The notes: generated by a model from the letters alone, not told the origin. DNA of 35,426 bases from Deltaproteobacteria bacterium (GCA_020853705.1 JADYYK010000025.1:1-35426), one strand, 5' to 3'; positions 1 to 9,217 are shown, counted from the stretch's first letter. Numbers and translations are program-made.

Positions 1-1
1 G

Positions 2-984
<983 letters not shown>

Positions 985-988
<4 letters not shown>

Positions 989-2352
989 CCGAGCCGCCTG
1001 ACCCGCTGGTCGGGCAGTTCGTCGGCAACTATCGCATCACCGCCATGCTGGGCGAGGGCGGCATGGCGCGGGTCTATCGCGCCGTACACCCCGACATCGC
1101 GCGCGAGGTCGCGGTCAAGGTCATGTCGGCCGATCTGGCGCGCATGGCGGACGCCCTGCACCGCTTCAAGGTCGAGGCCCAGGCGGTCAACAAGATCAAG
1201 CACCCGGGGATCGTCCAGGTGTTCGACTTTGGCACCCTGCCCGACGGGCGACCCTTCTACATCATGGAGCTGCTCGAGGGCGAGAGCCTGGCCGCGCGCC
1301 TGCGCCGCAGCGGACCGCTGCCGGTGGGCGACGCCATCGCCATCATCGATCCGATGCTCGACGCCCTCGAGGCCGCGCACCAGGCCCAGATCGTCCACCG
1401 CGATCTCAAGCCCGACAACGTCTTCCTCGAGACGGTGGGCAGCCGCGTCGTGGTCAAGCTGCTCGATTTCGGCATCGCCAAGCTGATGGACGACGAGCAG
1501 TTCATGAAGACCCGCTCGGGCATGCTGCTGGGTACGCCGGCCTACATGGCGCCCGAGCAGTGCGCCGGGCGCATCCGCGAGCTCGGCCCGCGCTCCGACA
1601 TCTACTCGGTCGGCTGCATGCTGTACCAGATGCTGTCGGGCGCGCTGCCCTTCAACGCCGACAGCCTGGGTGGCCTGCTGCTCGAGCACATGAACAGCCA
1701 GCCGCCCACGCTGCGCGAGCGCGGCGTGCCCGGCGTGCCGCCCGCGCTGTCCGACCTGGTGGCGCGCTGCCTGGCCAAGGAGCCGGCGCAGCGCCCGGCC
1801 AGCGCCACCGAGCTGCGCGCCGTGCTCGCCGGCCTCGGCGGCGGCGGTCTGGCCGCCACCATCCTGGCGCCGGCACCGCCCGGCGCCACGCTGCCGCTGC
1901 ATGTCGTCCCCGCCATCACCCCGGCCCCTGCGCGCAGCAGCCTGGCCGCGCCCACCGGTCACGCCGTCACCGCGCCCACCCGCGCGCCGGCGCCCGCCCT
2001 CAAGATCGTCGCCATCGTCGCCGGGGTCGCGCTGCTGACCGCGGGCGGCACCTGGCTGCTCACGCGCAGACGCGGCGGCGGCCACTCCACCGCGCCCGCA
2101 GCCACTCCGACGCCGACCGCCAGCGCGCCCGCGGGCGCGCCCCCCGACGCCGCCGTCGTCGTCACCACATCGCCGACCCCGCTGCCCGCCACGCCCGACG
2201 CCGCGCTCGCCGCGACGCCCCCCGACGCCGGCTCGGATCTGGTCAGCCGGCTGGCCGCCCTGCGCAAGCTGTGCGAAGCCGGCGCCTTGACCCCGCGCGA
2301 GTGCGACCAGCGCCGCCGGGCCATCCTCGACGAGTTCGAGCGCACGCCTTGA
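985..2352 (+). CDS. Transmembrane Ser/Thr protein kinase with SHOCT-like tail
   Basis: A Hanks-type kinase occupies about residues 16-285. The glycine loop GEGGMARV is at 23-30, the ATP lysine is K45 (VAVK), the catalytic loop HRDLKPDN starts at H138, the metal-binding DFG is at D161 and APE is at 189-191, so it should be active. After an Ala/Pro-rich stretch there is one transmembrane helix (about 339-360) followed by a basic RRR, which places the kinase domain in the cytoplasm. The periplasmic part is Pro/Ala-rich and ends in a 35-residue helical segment with the pattern L..LCEAGALT..E...RR..IL, like SHOCT domains. The start is a TTG at 985 overlapping the preceding stop; the next in-frame ATG would remove the domain's N-terminal edge. 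The substrate is unknown. It probably forms a unit with the downstream lipoproteins, one of which has a similar tail. Confidence 0.9.
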
Positions 2353-2409
2353 CCACTCCCCGCGCCCGTCCCTATAGTGATGACCGTCACGGGACGAGGG
2401 GTGCGTGCA

Positions 2410-3180
2410 ATGACGCGAACAGGGGTGGTCGTGCTGCTGCTGACCTTGGTCGGCTGCAAGTACTCCAAGGAGACGGTGCCCATGACCCGCGCGTTCGACG
2501 CGGTGCGGGTGCCCAACCAGCAGCGGCTGGTCGCGCTGGCGACCGAGCAGGCCATCGAGGCGCTCGACTTCAAGGCGCTGGCGGGCAAGACGGTGGCGCT
2601 CGAGGTCAGCGGCGTGTTCCCGCACTCGCACGTCGACCTGCTCGACTATCTGACCGCGCAGCTGGAGGCCAAGCTGGCGCGGGCCGGCGCGCGCGTGCTG
2701 CACCCCGCGCCGGTGCTGGTGGTGCCCGGCGTCGCCGCCGAGGGCGCGGCCCCCGCCAGCGAGGGCGCCACCCAGGCGCTGACCCTGAGCCAGCAGGCCG
2801 ACTACCGGCTGCTGGTGGGGATCGCGTGGGGCGGGATCGACACCCGCGACAAGGTGCGCACCGACGAGCCGCTGCTGACCAAGCAGATCGGCATCGGGGT
2901 CGGCGGCCTGCTGGGCGGGATCTTCCTGTATGCGCTGTCGGACAGCGCCTTCCGCAAGAACTTCTCGGCCGGCGTGGCCATCGCGGCGCCGCTCGGGGCC
3001 TTCCTCTGGTATCGCAAGAAGTCGCCCTTCCCGCACACCTACACCCTGATCGGGCGCGTGCGCGTGGTCGCCAGCGGCATCCCGTCGGGCGAGGGCACCG
3101 CCTTCACCACCGAGGGCAAGGGCCAGTCGCAGGTCATCCTCGACGAGTACGCGCCCGAAGGGTACATGGTCGCGCGGTGA
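2410..3180 (+). CDS. Lipoprotein of unknown function
   Basis: The ATG at 2410 gives a clean lipoprotein signal (MTR, then a hydrophobic stretch, lipobox LVGC) and is preceded by a purine-rich 'gacgagg'. An upstream GTG at 2377 would add residues in front of the signal and is less likely. The mature protein (about 240 residues) starts with a helical segment. It then has a possible nucleotide- or partner-binding-like region ('VALEVSGVFPHSHVDLL'), two hydrophobic stretches near residues 170-210 that could be membrane hairpins, and a C-terminal beta-rich segment. No family is recognised. It lies 57 bp after the kinase gene, and its stop overlaps the GTG of the next gene, so the two lipoproteins are translationally coupled. 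Confidence 0.75.
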   Translation: MTRTGVVVLLLTLVGCKYSKETVPMTRAFDAVRVPNQQRLVALATEQAIEALDFKALAGKTVALEVSGVFPHSHVDLLDYLTAQLEAKLARAGARVLHPAPVLVVPGVAAEGAAPASEGATQALTLSQQADYRLLVGIAWGGIDTRDKVRTDEPLLTKQIGIGVGGLLGGIFLYALSDSAFRKNFSAGVAIAAPLGAFLWYRKKSPFPHTYTLIGRVRVVASGIPSGEGTAFTTEGKGQSQVILDEYAPEGYMVAR

Positions 3181-3953
3181 CCCGACGCTTGCACATGCTG
3201 GCCTTGGCCAGCCTGGGCGCGCTGCCCGTGCTGCCCGGGCTGGGCAGCGGCTGCATCGGCGCCAATCGCCCGCAGTACCGGCCGGCCTTCATCCGCGACG
3301 TCGACACCAGCAGCGACAAGGCGGTGCAGGTGGTGTCGAACGCCCGCATGGAGGATCACGAGGCGCGGCCCATCAGCGCCGCCGCGGTGGGCGCCGCGCT
3401 GCTGTCGAGCGGGCTGTTCAACGACGACGACGCCCGCGAGCTGGGCGCGCCGCTGGCCGACGAGCTCAGCGCGATGGATCAGCGCGAGCACCTGCGCATC
3501 GTGGCCTGGGCCGACGACGCGCCGCGGATCTACTACCTGCGCATCCACGACGGCAAGCTGCGCATCAGCTACTACAAGCGCGGCGAGGAGCTGGAGCGCT
3601 TCGAGGCCGTGGTCGCCAGCGCGGCGGTCGCGCTGGGGCCGACGGCGTCGGCCAGTCCGGCGCCGAGCCCGACGGCGGCGCCCGGGCCGGAGGCCACGGC
3701 GGCGCCCGACGCGGGCAGCGCCGTGGTCAGCGCTCCGGCGCCCGACGCCGCGGTGACGGTGGCCGCTGTGACGCCAGCACCGACGCCGGCGCCGAAGAAG
3801 AAGCGCCCCAGAAAGCCGCGCCCCGCCCTGCCTGCCATCACCGAGGCCGAGGCGCGCAGGAAGCTCCACGAGCTGGACGCCGCGCTCGAGGCCGGCCTCC
3901 TGGTCAAGGTCGAGTACAAGGCCCGGCGCCGGGCCATCCTGGCGCGGCTGTGA
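3177..3953 (+). CDS. Lipoprotein with SHOCT-like C-terminus
   Basis: The GTG at 3177 overlaps the preceding TGA by four bases (GTGA). The N-terminus has a hydrophobic signal ending at 'GSGC', a plausible lipobox. The body (about residues 25-150) is a mixed domain with 'LRIVAWADDAPRIYYLRIHDGKLRISYYKR' type strands. An Ala/Pro-rich linker and a Lys/Arg patch (KKKRPRKPRP) follow. The last 35 residues are a helical pair with EAGLLVKVEYKARRRAIL, closely resembling EAGALTPRECDQRRRAIL at the end of the kinase two genes upstream. The function is unknown. The shared tail suggests the kinase and lipoprotein interact in the periplasm or derive from one module (inference). Confidence 0.75.
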   Translation: MTRRLHMLALASLGALPVLPGLGSGCIGANRPQYRPAFIRDVDTSSDKAVQVVSNARMEDHEARPISAAAVGAALLSSGLFNDDDARELGAPLADELSAMDQREHLRIVAWADDAPRIYYLRIHDGKLRISYYKRGEELERFEAVVASAAVALGPTASASPAPSPTAAPGPEATAAPDAGSAVVSAPAPDAAVTVAAVTPAPTPAPKKKRPRKPRPALPAITEAEARRKLHELDAALEAGLLVKVEYKARRRAILARL

Positions 3954-3968
3954 GAGGATGGTGAGGGT

Positions 3969-4571
3969 ATGGGCATGAAGCGACGGCTCATCATGGTGTT
4001 GGCGCTCGGGATGCTGGGCGCGGGAGCGGCGTCGGCGCGCGCCGACGAGGGCGATCCCGACATGCAGGGGCCACCGACCAGGCCGGCGGTGCGCTCGGGA
4101 TGGACCGCCGGGATCGCGGTCGGTCCCGGCGAGCTGCACGTCATCCCCGACGACAGCGACAAGGAGCCCGCGGACGAGGGCCCGGCCTTCTCGGTGCGCC
4201 TGGGCGTCGCGGTGTCGCAGAGCTTCCTGGTCATGGGGCTGACCGAGTTCGTCGAGGGCAGCAGCGGCAGCAACGCGCTGTATGGCGGCGCCATCCAGTT
4301 CTACCTGTCGGAGCGCATGTTCGTGCGCGCCGGTGGCGGCCTGACGCGCTACACCCGCGGCGGCAGCAGCAGCGATCCCGACATGCCGGCGAGCTCGAAG
4401 TCGTACCTCGGCGTCGGCGCCATGGGCGGCGTGGGCGGTGAGTGGCTGCAGCTGCAGGACCTCGGCCTCACCGTGGAGATGATGTTCATGGCCAACCGGC
4501 CCGATCTGCCCGAGGGCGCCAAGGGCACCATCGTGAACGGGTCGATCATGCTGGGCATCCAGTGGTTCTGA
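3969..4571 (+). CDS. Outer-membrane beta-barrel-type protein
   Basis: The protein has about 200 residues, with a classical signal peptide (basic MKRR, a hydrophobic core, cleavage near 'ASARADE'). The mature part has alternating Gly/aromatic strands typical of small outer-membrane barrels ('ALYGGAIQFYLSERMFVRAGGGL', 'YLGVGAMGGVGGEW') and ends in a terminal aromatic, '...MLGIQWF', the usual barrel-assembly signal. ATGs at 3969 and 3975 are both possible; 'ggtgaggg' upstream serves either. It is 15 bp after the SHOCT-tail lipoprotein and probably co-transcribed with it. Transport or structural roles cannot be told apart from sequence. Confidence 0.75.
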   Translation: MGMKRRLIMVLALGMLGAGAASARADEGDPDMQGPPTRPAVRSGWTAGIAVGPGELHVIPDDSDKEPADEGPAFSVRLGVAVSQSFLVMGLTEFVEGSSGSNALYGGAIQFYLSERMFVRAGGGLTRYTRGGSSSDPDMPASSKSYLGVGAMGGVGGEWLQLQDLGLTVEMMFMANRPDLPEGAKGTIVNGSIMLGIQWF

Positions 4572-4586
4572 GCTGAATATCGGGGG

Positions 4587-5975
4587 ATGGCGCGCGCGCG
4601 CAGTCACCCCCTGGAGCTCGCCGGGCGCACCGTCGAGATCACCAACCCCGACAAGATCTACTTCCCCGCGGCCGGGCTGACCAAGCTCGATGTGGCGCTG
4701 TACTACGTCGCGGTCGGGTCGGCGGCGCTGCGCGGGATCGCGGGGCGGCCCATCGTGCTCAAGCGCTACGTGGACGGCGCCGATCAGCCGGCGTTCTACC
4801 AGAAGCGCGCGCCCGACAAGCGCCCCGACTGGATCGAGACGGTGACGCTGGCGTTTCCCTCCGGGCGCACCGCCGAGGAGGTGGTGGTGCGCGACCTCGG
4901 GCAGCTCCTGTGGATCGTGAACCTGGGCTGCATCGATCTGCACCCGCACCCGGTGCGCGCCGAGGACCTCGAGCACCCCGACGAGCTGCGCATCGATCTC
5001 GATCCGGGGCCGGGCGTGCCGTGGGCCGCGGTGTGCGAGGTCGCGCTGCAGGTCCAGGCGGTGCTGGCGGAGCGTGGCCTGACCGGCTGGCCCAAGACCT
5101 CGGGGTCGCGCGGGATCCACATCTGGGTGCGGGTGGCGCCGCGCTGGGGCTTCAGCGAGCTGCGCCGCGCCGCGCTGGCGGTGGCGCGCGAGGTCGAGCG
5201 CCGGGTGCCCGCGCTGGCCACCAGCAAGTGGTGGAAGGAGGAGCGCCACGGCGTCTTCCTCGACTACAACCAGAACGCCAAGGATCGGACCACGGCGGCG
5301 GCCTGGTCGGTGCGGCCGACGCCAGACGCGCGGGTGTCGATGCCGCTCCTGTGGAGCCAGGTCGCGGGCTGCGAGCCGGCGGCCTACACCCTGCGCACGG
5401 TGCCCGCGCTGCTGGCCGCGCACGGCGATCCCCACGCCGGCATCGACGACGCCGTGGGTGATCTCGGCGGGCTGCTCGAGCTGGCGGCGGCCGACGAGGC
5501 GGCCGGCCTGGGGGACGCGCCGTGGCCGCCTCAGTTCGCCAAGCAGCCCGGCGAGCCCTCGCGGGTGCAGCCTTCGCGGGCCAGGAAGCCCCGGGCCCGG
5601 CCGGCCGAGGCTGGCGAGCCCCCCGCCGAGCCGACCGCGGCGGACACCACGGCCGCGCCCAGGAAGAAGCGCGCCGCGTCACCGACCGGCCGGCGCAAGA
5701 GCAGCCAGCCGCTGATCGTGGTCGCCCAGTCGGTGGACGCCGCCGAGGCGGCGGCCGGCCTCGAGCGCTGGAAGGCGCGCCACCCCGCGGCAGCCGCGCT
5801 GCTGGCGGTGGACGACGTGCTGACCGACAGCATGCGCGGCTGGTCGTCGACCTGGACGCGGATCCGCATCAACCTGCGCCACGTGCCCGAGGCCGAGCGC
5901 CCCGCGCCCGAGCCGCCCGACCCCGACAATCCGCCCGACCTCGGCTACGACCCGAAGATGCGCCCGAGCTCGTAG
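4587..5975 (+). CDS. LigD-type primase-polymerase (POL domain), stand-alone
   Basis: This resembles the archaeo-eukaryotic primase-type polymerase of bacterial NHEJ, which fills ends before ligation. About residues 10-290 form the POL domain. 'NPDKIYFP' near the start and the 'FYQKRAP' motif bind the template end, D137 and D139 (RIDLDPGPG) are the metal-binding pair, and 'KTSGSRGIHIW' carries the active-site His and basic residues. A Pro/Ala/Lys-rich linker (about 320-375) leads to a C-terminal segment with 'TWTRIRINLRHVPEAERP', a tail known from stand-alone LigD polymerases. There is no fused ligase or 3'-phosphoesterase domain. Its last 31 bp overlap the 3' end of the opposing ligase gene. 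No Ku gene lies in the window. Confidence 0.92.
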   Translation: MARARSHPLELAGRTVEITNPDKIYFPAAGLTKLDVALYYVAVGSAALRGIAGRPIVLKRYVDGADQPAFYQKRAPDKRPDWIETVTLAFPSGRTAEEVVVRDLGQLLWIVNLGCIDLHPHPVRAEDLEHPDELRIDLDPGPGVPWAAVCEVALQVQAVLAERGLTGWPKTSGSRGIHIWVRVAPRWGFSELRRAALAVAREVERRVPALATSKWWKEERHGVFLDYNQNAKDRTTAAAWSVRPTPDARVSMPLLWSQVAGCEPAAYTLRTVPALLAAHGDPHAGIDDAVGDLGGLLELAAADEAAGLGDAPWPPQFAKQPGEPSRVQPSRARKPRARPAEAGEPPAEPTAADTTAAPRKKRAASPTGRRKSSQPLIVVAQSVDAAEAAAGLERWKARHPAAAALLAVDDVLTDSMRGWSSTWTRIRINLRHVPEAERPAPEPPDPDNPPDLGYDPKMRPSS

Positions 5976-7060
5976 GCCGGGGTGACCTCGAGCTGGTCAT
6001 AGCGACAGGCGGCGGGCGGCTTGTCGGGCCGCCAGCGCTCGAAGTGGGTGGCGTGGCGGAAGCGCGAGCCTTCGAGGTGATCGTAGCTGACCTCGCACAC
6101 GCGCTCGGGGCGCAGCGGCTCCCAGGTCAGATCCTTGCTGGCGTTCCAGCGCGAGCGCATGCCCGGCTTGCGCTCGTGCTCGTGCTCGTGCTCGCCACTC
6201 GTGCTCGTGCTCGTGCTCGTGCTCGCGCTCGCGCGCGCGCTCGCGCTCTCTTCGCCCTGCCAGCTCGCCCACGGGTGCCCCTCCAGTGCGCGCTCGCGCA
6301 GCGGCGCCAGCTCCTCGACCAGCTCGCGACGCCGCTTCATGGTGAAGCTGGCCGCGACCCCGACGTGATGCAACACCCCGGCGTCGTCATACAGCCCCAG
6401 CAGCAGCGACCCCAGCAGCGTCCCCGGCCCCTGCTTGTGCCAGCGAAACCCGGCCACCACACAGTCCGCCGTGCGCGCATGCTTGATCTTCAGCATCGCG
6501 CGCACGCCTGGCTGGTACGCCGCCTCGGCGCGCTTGGCGATGACACCATCGAGCCCGGCGCCCTCGAAGCGCGTGAACCAGTCCTGGGCCAGCGCTCGCT
6601 CCGCCGTGATCGGCGTCAGCCGCACCGGCGCCCGCACCAGCGTCTCCAGGCGGGCGCGCCGCTCGGCGAACGGCCGCGCCATCAGGTCGTCGTCCCCGTC
6701 GGCCAGCACGTCCCACACCACCAGCGACGCCGGGGTCTCGCGCGCCAGCCGCTCGATGCGCGACCTGGCGGGATGAATGCGCTGCAGCAGCGCCGGGAAG
6801 TCCAGCGCCCCGTCCCGCGCGATCACGATCTCGCCGTCGACCACACAGCGCGCCGGCAGCCCGGCGCGCACCGCCGCCTCGATCTCGGGGAAGTAGCGCG
6901 CCATCGGCTTCTCGTCGCGGCTCTGCACATATACCGCGTCGCCATCGCGAAACACCAGCGCGCGAAAGCCATCCCACTTGGGCTCGAACAGCCAGCCGTC
7001 CCCCTCGGGCAGCGCCTCCACGCTCTTGCACAGCATCGGTGCGATGGGCCAGGCGACCAT
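5945..7060 (-). CDS. ATP-dependent DNA ligase, LigC/LigD ligase-domain type
   Basis: The adenylation motif EPKWDGFRA has the nucleophile K28 (counting from the ATG at 7060). It is followed by 'VVDGEIV', 'DGVIAKR' and 'LKIKHARTADCVV', the nucleotidyltransferase motifs III to V, and then an OB-fold ending in 'RFRHATHFERWRPDK'. The length of about 371 residues fits the ligase module alone. A GTG at 7081 would add seven residues; the ATG gives the usual 'PIAPML' start. The OB-fold loop carries a low-complexity insertion of Ser/Ala/Thr and His/Glu dipeptides, encoded by a hexanucleotide run at 6172-6250. With the convergent polymerase gene it makes a split LigD. It probably seals double-strand breaks in an NHEJ-like pathway. 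Confidence 0.92.
   Translation of the reverse strand: MVAWPIAPMLCKSVEALPEGDGWLFEPKWDGFRALVFRDGDAVYVQSRDEKPMARYFPEIEAAVRAGLPARCVVDGEIVIARDGALDFPALLQRIHPARSRIERLARETPASLVVWDVLADGDDDLMARPFAERRARLETLVRAPVRLTPITAERALAQDWFTRFEGAGLDGVIAKRAEAAYQPGVRAMLKIKHARTADCVVAGFRWHKQGPGTLLGSLLLGLYDDAGVLHHVGVAASFTMKRRRELVEELAPLRERALEGHPWASWQGEESASARASASTSTSTSTSGEHEHEHERKPGMRSRWNASKDLTWEPLRPERVCEVSYDHLEGSRFRHATHFERWRPDKPPAACRYDQLEVTPAYELGRIFGS
6172..6250 (+). repeat. Hexanucleotide (GTGCTC)n run inside the ligase gene
   Basis: Two blocks of a 'gctcgt' hexamer, about 6172-6195 and 6198-6226, continue into 'gctcgc' units. On the ligase strand they encode Ser-Thr, Ala-Ser and Glu-His repeats within the OB-fold. Because the unit is six bases, copy-number change keeps the frame. 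The same hexamer occurs near 22145-22165 and 35178-35193 in other genes. Confidence 0.85.
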
Positions 7061-7173
7061 TGGCGTCAGCCTACACCGCACGCGCCGGCCTCGGCAGGTC
7101 GAGCACGTGCCGCGGCGTGCCCGGCCGTACCCGCCCGCTGGCGGCGCGGACGGCGCCTCTGTACCATGGCGGC

Positions 7174-7500
7174 ATGAGGACCCTCTGGATGCTCGGGTGC
7201 GCGCTGCTGGCGGCTGGCTGCGGCGGCGGCGGGAAGAACACGGCCAACGTCATCGCCAGCGGTGGCTCGACCATCGGCAACGTGACCATCATGCAGGACG
7301 CCAGCGGCGGCGACTGGTCGCTGCGCGTGCCGGTGTCGTGGACCACCGGGATCCCCGGCCTCGACAGCGCCGGCGCCAGCAAGCCCGCCAGCGGCGATGA
7401 TCTCGACAAGATCGAACCGAAGTGCAGCGACGACAGCTGCAAGACCGCCATCCAGAAGTGCAGGAACGACCTCGGGCGATGCGCGATCACCGCGCAATAG
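7174..7500 (+). CDS. Small lipoprotein
   Basis: The 108-residue lipoprotein starts at the ATG at 7174, and its signal ends in lipobox LAAGC. The mature part is Gly/Ser-rich, with 'STIGNVTIMQD' and a C-terminal Cys cluster ('CSDDSCKTAIQKCRNDLGRC') that could form two disulfides. Upstream in-frame starts would precede the signal and are rejected. Its 3' end overlaps the next lipoprotein gene by 22 bp. That protein shares a GN-[VI]-x-I motif and a C-terminal 'C...CR..L' pattern, so the two look like diverged duplicates. The function is unknown. Confidence 0.75.
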   Translation: MRTLWMLGCALLAAGCGGGGKNTANVIASGGSTIGNVTIMQDASGGDWSLRVPVSWTTGIPGLDSAGASKPASGDDLDKIEPKCSDDSCKTAIQKCRNDLGRCAITAQ

Positions 7501-7892
7501 TCCTCGCGCTGCTGGTCGGGCTGCTGCTCCCGGGGTGTCCGCGGCCACGCGGCATCTGCGATGTCGGCGGGGGCGGAGATCGCACCGCCAGCGTGACGGT
7601 GCAGAACGGACAGGTCGGCAACATCTCGATCGACCAGCGCCGCACCCTGACGACGGCCTGTCACTCGCACGGCGCGCCAGCGCAGAACGTCTTCTCGCCA
7701 GCGTACGGCTGGGTCAACGTCGCCTCCATCGGCGCGGTCGCGCACTGCGATACCCAGACCGACCGCGACGACTGCCGGCGGGTGGCGTTCCAGGAGTGCC
7801 GCCAGCGCCTGATCGCCTTCATCCAGACCAGCGGAGGTGGCTTTCTGGCCGCCGACTGCAGCGTTGCGACCTGCGACTCGTGCATGAACTGA
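7479..7892 (+). CDS. Small Cys-rich lipoprotein
   Basis: The ATG at 7479 lies inside the 3' end of the preceding gene. It gives 'MRDHRAIVLALLVGLLLPGC', a good lipoprotein signal. The mature 115 residues hold about eight Cys. They contain 'QVGNISIDQ', matching the GNVTI motif of the neighbour, and 'DDCRRVAFQECRQRL', matching its C-terminal Cys segment. A central region 'FSPAYGWVNVASIGAVAHC' is extra. No known family is recognised. The overlap argues for coupled translation. The cell envelope is the likely location. Confidence 0.7.
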   Translation: MRDHRAIVLALLVGLLLPGCPRPRGICDVGGGGDRTASVTVQNGQVGNISIDQRRTLTTACHSHGAPAQNVFSPAYGWVNVASIGAVAHCDTQTDRDDCRRVAFQECRQRLIAFIQTSGGGFLAADCSVATCDSCMN

Positions 7893-8068
7893 GCGCCTGA
7901 CGCGACGCCCGCAGGGCTGCACGTCGCGGGCTGGCGCCGGCTGACCACTGGCACCCTGTACACCCCGGAGCTGGGGTCGCCAGCCCCAGCCGCTGGTTCA
8001 TGCGACCACGTGTTTCCGCCAGGTTGCGTTGGATCACAGCTGGTCCGGGACTTGAAAAGACGCAAGGC

Positions 8069-8914
8069 ATGCGCGTTTCCGGAATCGCCCGCCTGGTTGG
8101 GACCCTCGCCATGGTCTTCATGGCCTCCTGTGTCGATGGCACGGTGGTCGATGAGGGCGGCACCGGCGGGCCCAGCCCCTCGGCCAACCCGGATCCGACG
8201 CCGACCCCGACCCCGTCGCCCAGCGGCAACCCGGATCCGACCCCGACCCCGACCCCGTCGCCCAGCGTGACCCCCAGCCCGTCGCCGTCGCCGTCACCCG
8301 CCGCGGGCGACTTCGCGGTCACCGCCGCCATCGACAGCGCGACCTCGAACCTGGGGGAGAAGCGCACCGTCACCCTGACCATCACCCCGTCGAATGGCTT
8401 CACCGGCATGGTCGCGCTGCAGGGCATGACGATGCCCACGGGATTCACCGCCACCTTCAACCCGTCCACCGTCACGGTGGGCGCCGCCGCGGTGACCGCG
8501 ACCGCGACGGTGCAGGTCCCGACCGACGCCCGCGTGGGCGCCACCACGCTGAGCTTCGGCGGCTCCAACGGCGCCCTGGTCAAGACCGCGACGGTGTCGG
8601 TCGACGTCAAGCCCGAGCTGGTCATCCGCATCGCGCGCGGTGTGGCCATCACCAACAACAACCAGGCCTTCGGCCTCAATCCGACCAACGTCCCCCTGCT
8701 GGCCACCGGCACCAAGGTGACCTGGATCAACGACGACATGATCGACCACCGCATCCACAGCGGCGTCAGCGCCTTCCCGCACCAGCCCAACAACCTGGCG
8801 CCCGGCGCCAGCTACAGTGTCACCATCACCCAGGCCGGCACCTTCAGCTACAACTGCCACATTCACGCCGGCATGAAGGGCTCTTTCAAGGTAGCGGTGC
8901 CCCCGACGCCGTGA
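8069..8914 (+). CDS. Cupredoxin (plastocyanin-like) lipoprotein
   Basis: The ATG at 8069 starts a signal with lipobox MASC. A Pro/Thr/Ser linker built from 'PTPTPSPS' units follows, then an Ig-like beta-sandwich (about residues 75-175), then a C-terminal cupredoxin domain (about 180-281). The copper ligands are visible: His in 'DHRIHSG', and the C-terminal loop 'YNCHIHAGMKG', which gives Cys, His and Met in the plastocyanin order C-x2-H-x2-M. It should be a type-1 copper protein tethered to the membrane. It may pass electrons to periplasmic partners. It is monocistronic by context and is followed by a strong intrinsic terminator. A second copper-type lipoprotein lies at 18221-19030. Confidence 0.85.
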   Translation: MRVSGIARLVGTLAMVFMASCVDGTVVDEGGTGGPSPSANPDPTPTPTPSPSGNPDPTPTPTPSPSVTPSPSPSPSPAAGDFAVTAAIDSATSNLGEKRTVTLTITPSNGFTGMVALQGMTMPTGFTATFNPSTVTVGAAAVTATATVQVPTDARVGATTLSFGGSNGALVKTATVSVDVKPELVIRIARGVAITNNNQAFGLNPTNVPLLATGTKVTWINDDMIDHRIHSGVSAFPHQPNNLAPGASYSVTITQAGTFSYNCHIHAGMKGSFKVAVPPTP

Positions 8915-8939
8915 GGCGCGGCTCCAGGCACTGCCCGCG

Positions 8940-8978
8940 GACGGCGCGACCTCCCCCCCGGTCGCGCCGTCTGTCTTT
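8940..8978 (+). terminator. Rho-independent terminator of the cupredoxin gene
   Basis: A perfect 11-bp stem (gacggcgcgac at 8940-8950, gtcgcgccgtc at 8961-8971) with a 10-nt loop is followed directly by 'tgtctttt'. It is the only classical U-tract terminator I found in the window, and lies 25 bp after the stop. Confidence 0.85.
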
Positions 8979-8979
8979 T

Positions 8980-9120
8980 CGGCTCCCGAACCCGAAGGGT
9001 TCGAGAGCCGCTCCGGTTCCGTCTCCCGATCCCGAACCCGAAGGGTTCGAGAGCCGCTCCGGATCCCGAACCCGAAGGGTTCGAGAGCCGCTCCGTCTCC
9101 GTCTCCGTCTCCGTTCCCCC
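8980..9120 (+). repeat. Triple hairpin repeat with TCCG tail
   Basis: A 31-bp sequence occurs three times without mismatch at 8985-9015, 9031-9061 and 9065-9095. Each copy holds a 7-bp stem (cgaaccc / gggttcg) around a GAA loop. The first copy has an outer stem as well (cggctc / gagccg, 8980-9010). Copies are separated by 'ctccggttccgtctcc'-like words, and the last is followed by a long run of ctccgt and ttccg words to about 9150. The 303-bp gap between 8914 and 9218 holds nothing else except the terminator and a ribosome binding site (ggagga) for the next gene. Confidence 0.85.
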
Positions 9121-9217
9121 TCCGCCTCCGTTCCGCCTCTCACTCCACCACCACCCATTTCCCCTCGCCCCCCATCCCGCATATGCTGGTCCTGCCGTCA
9201 CCCTATGGAGGACCACT

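Noticed and set aside
7876..8010. Mirrored gene end of the 7479-7892 lipoprotein (gcatgaac and gttcatgc)
   Set aside because: Only eight bases pair, with more than 100 bases between them and no TCCG tail; not counted in the hairpin family.
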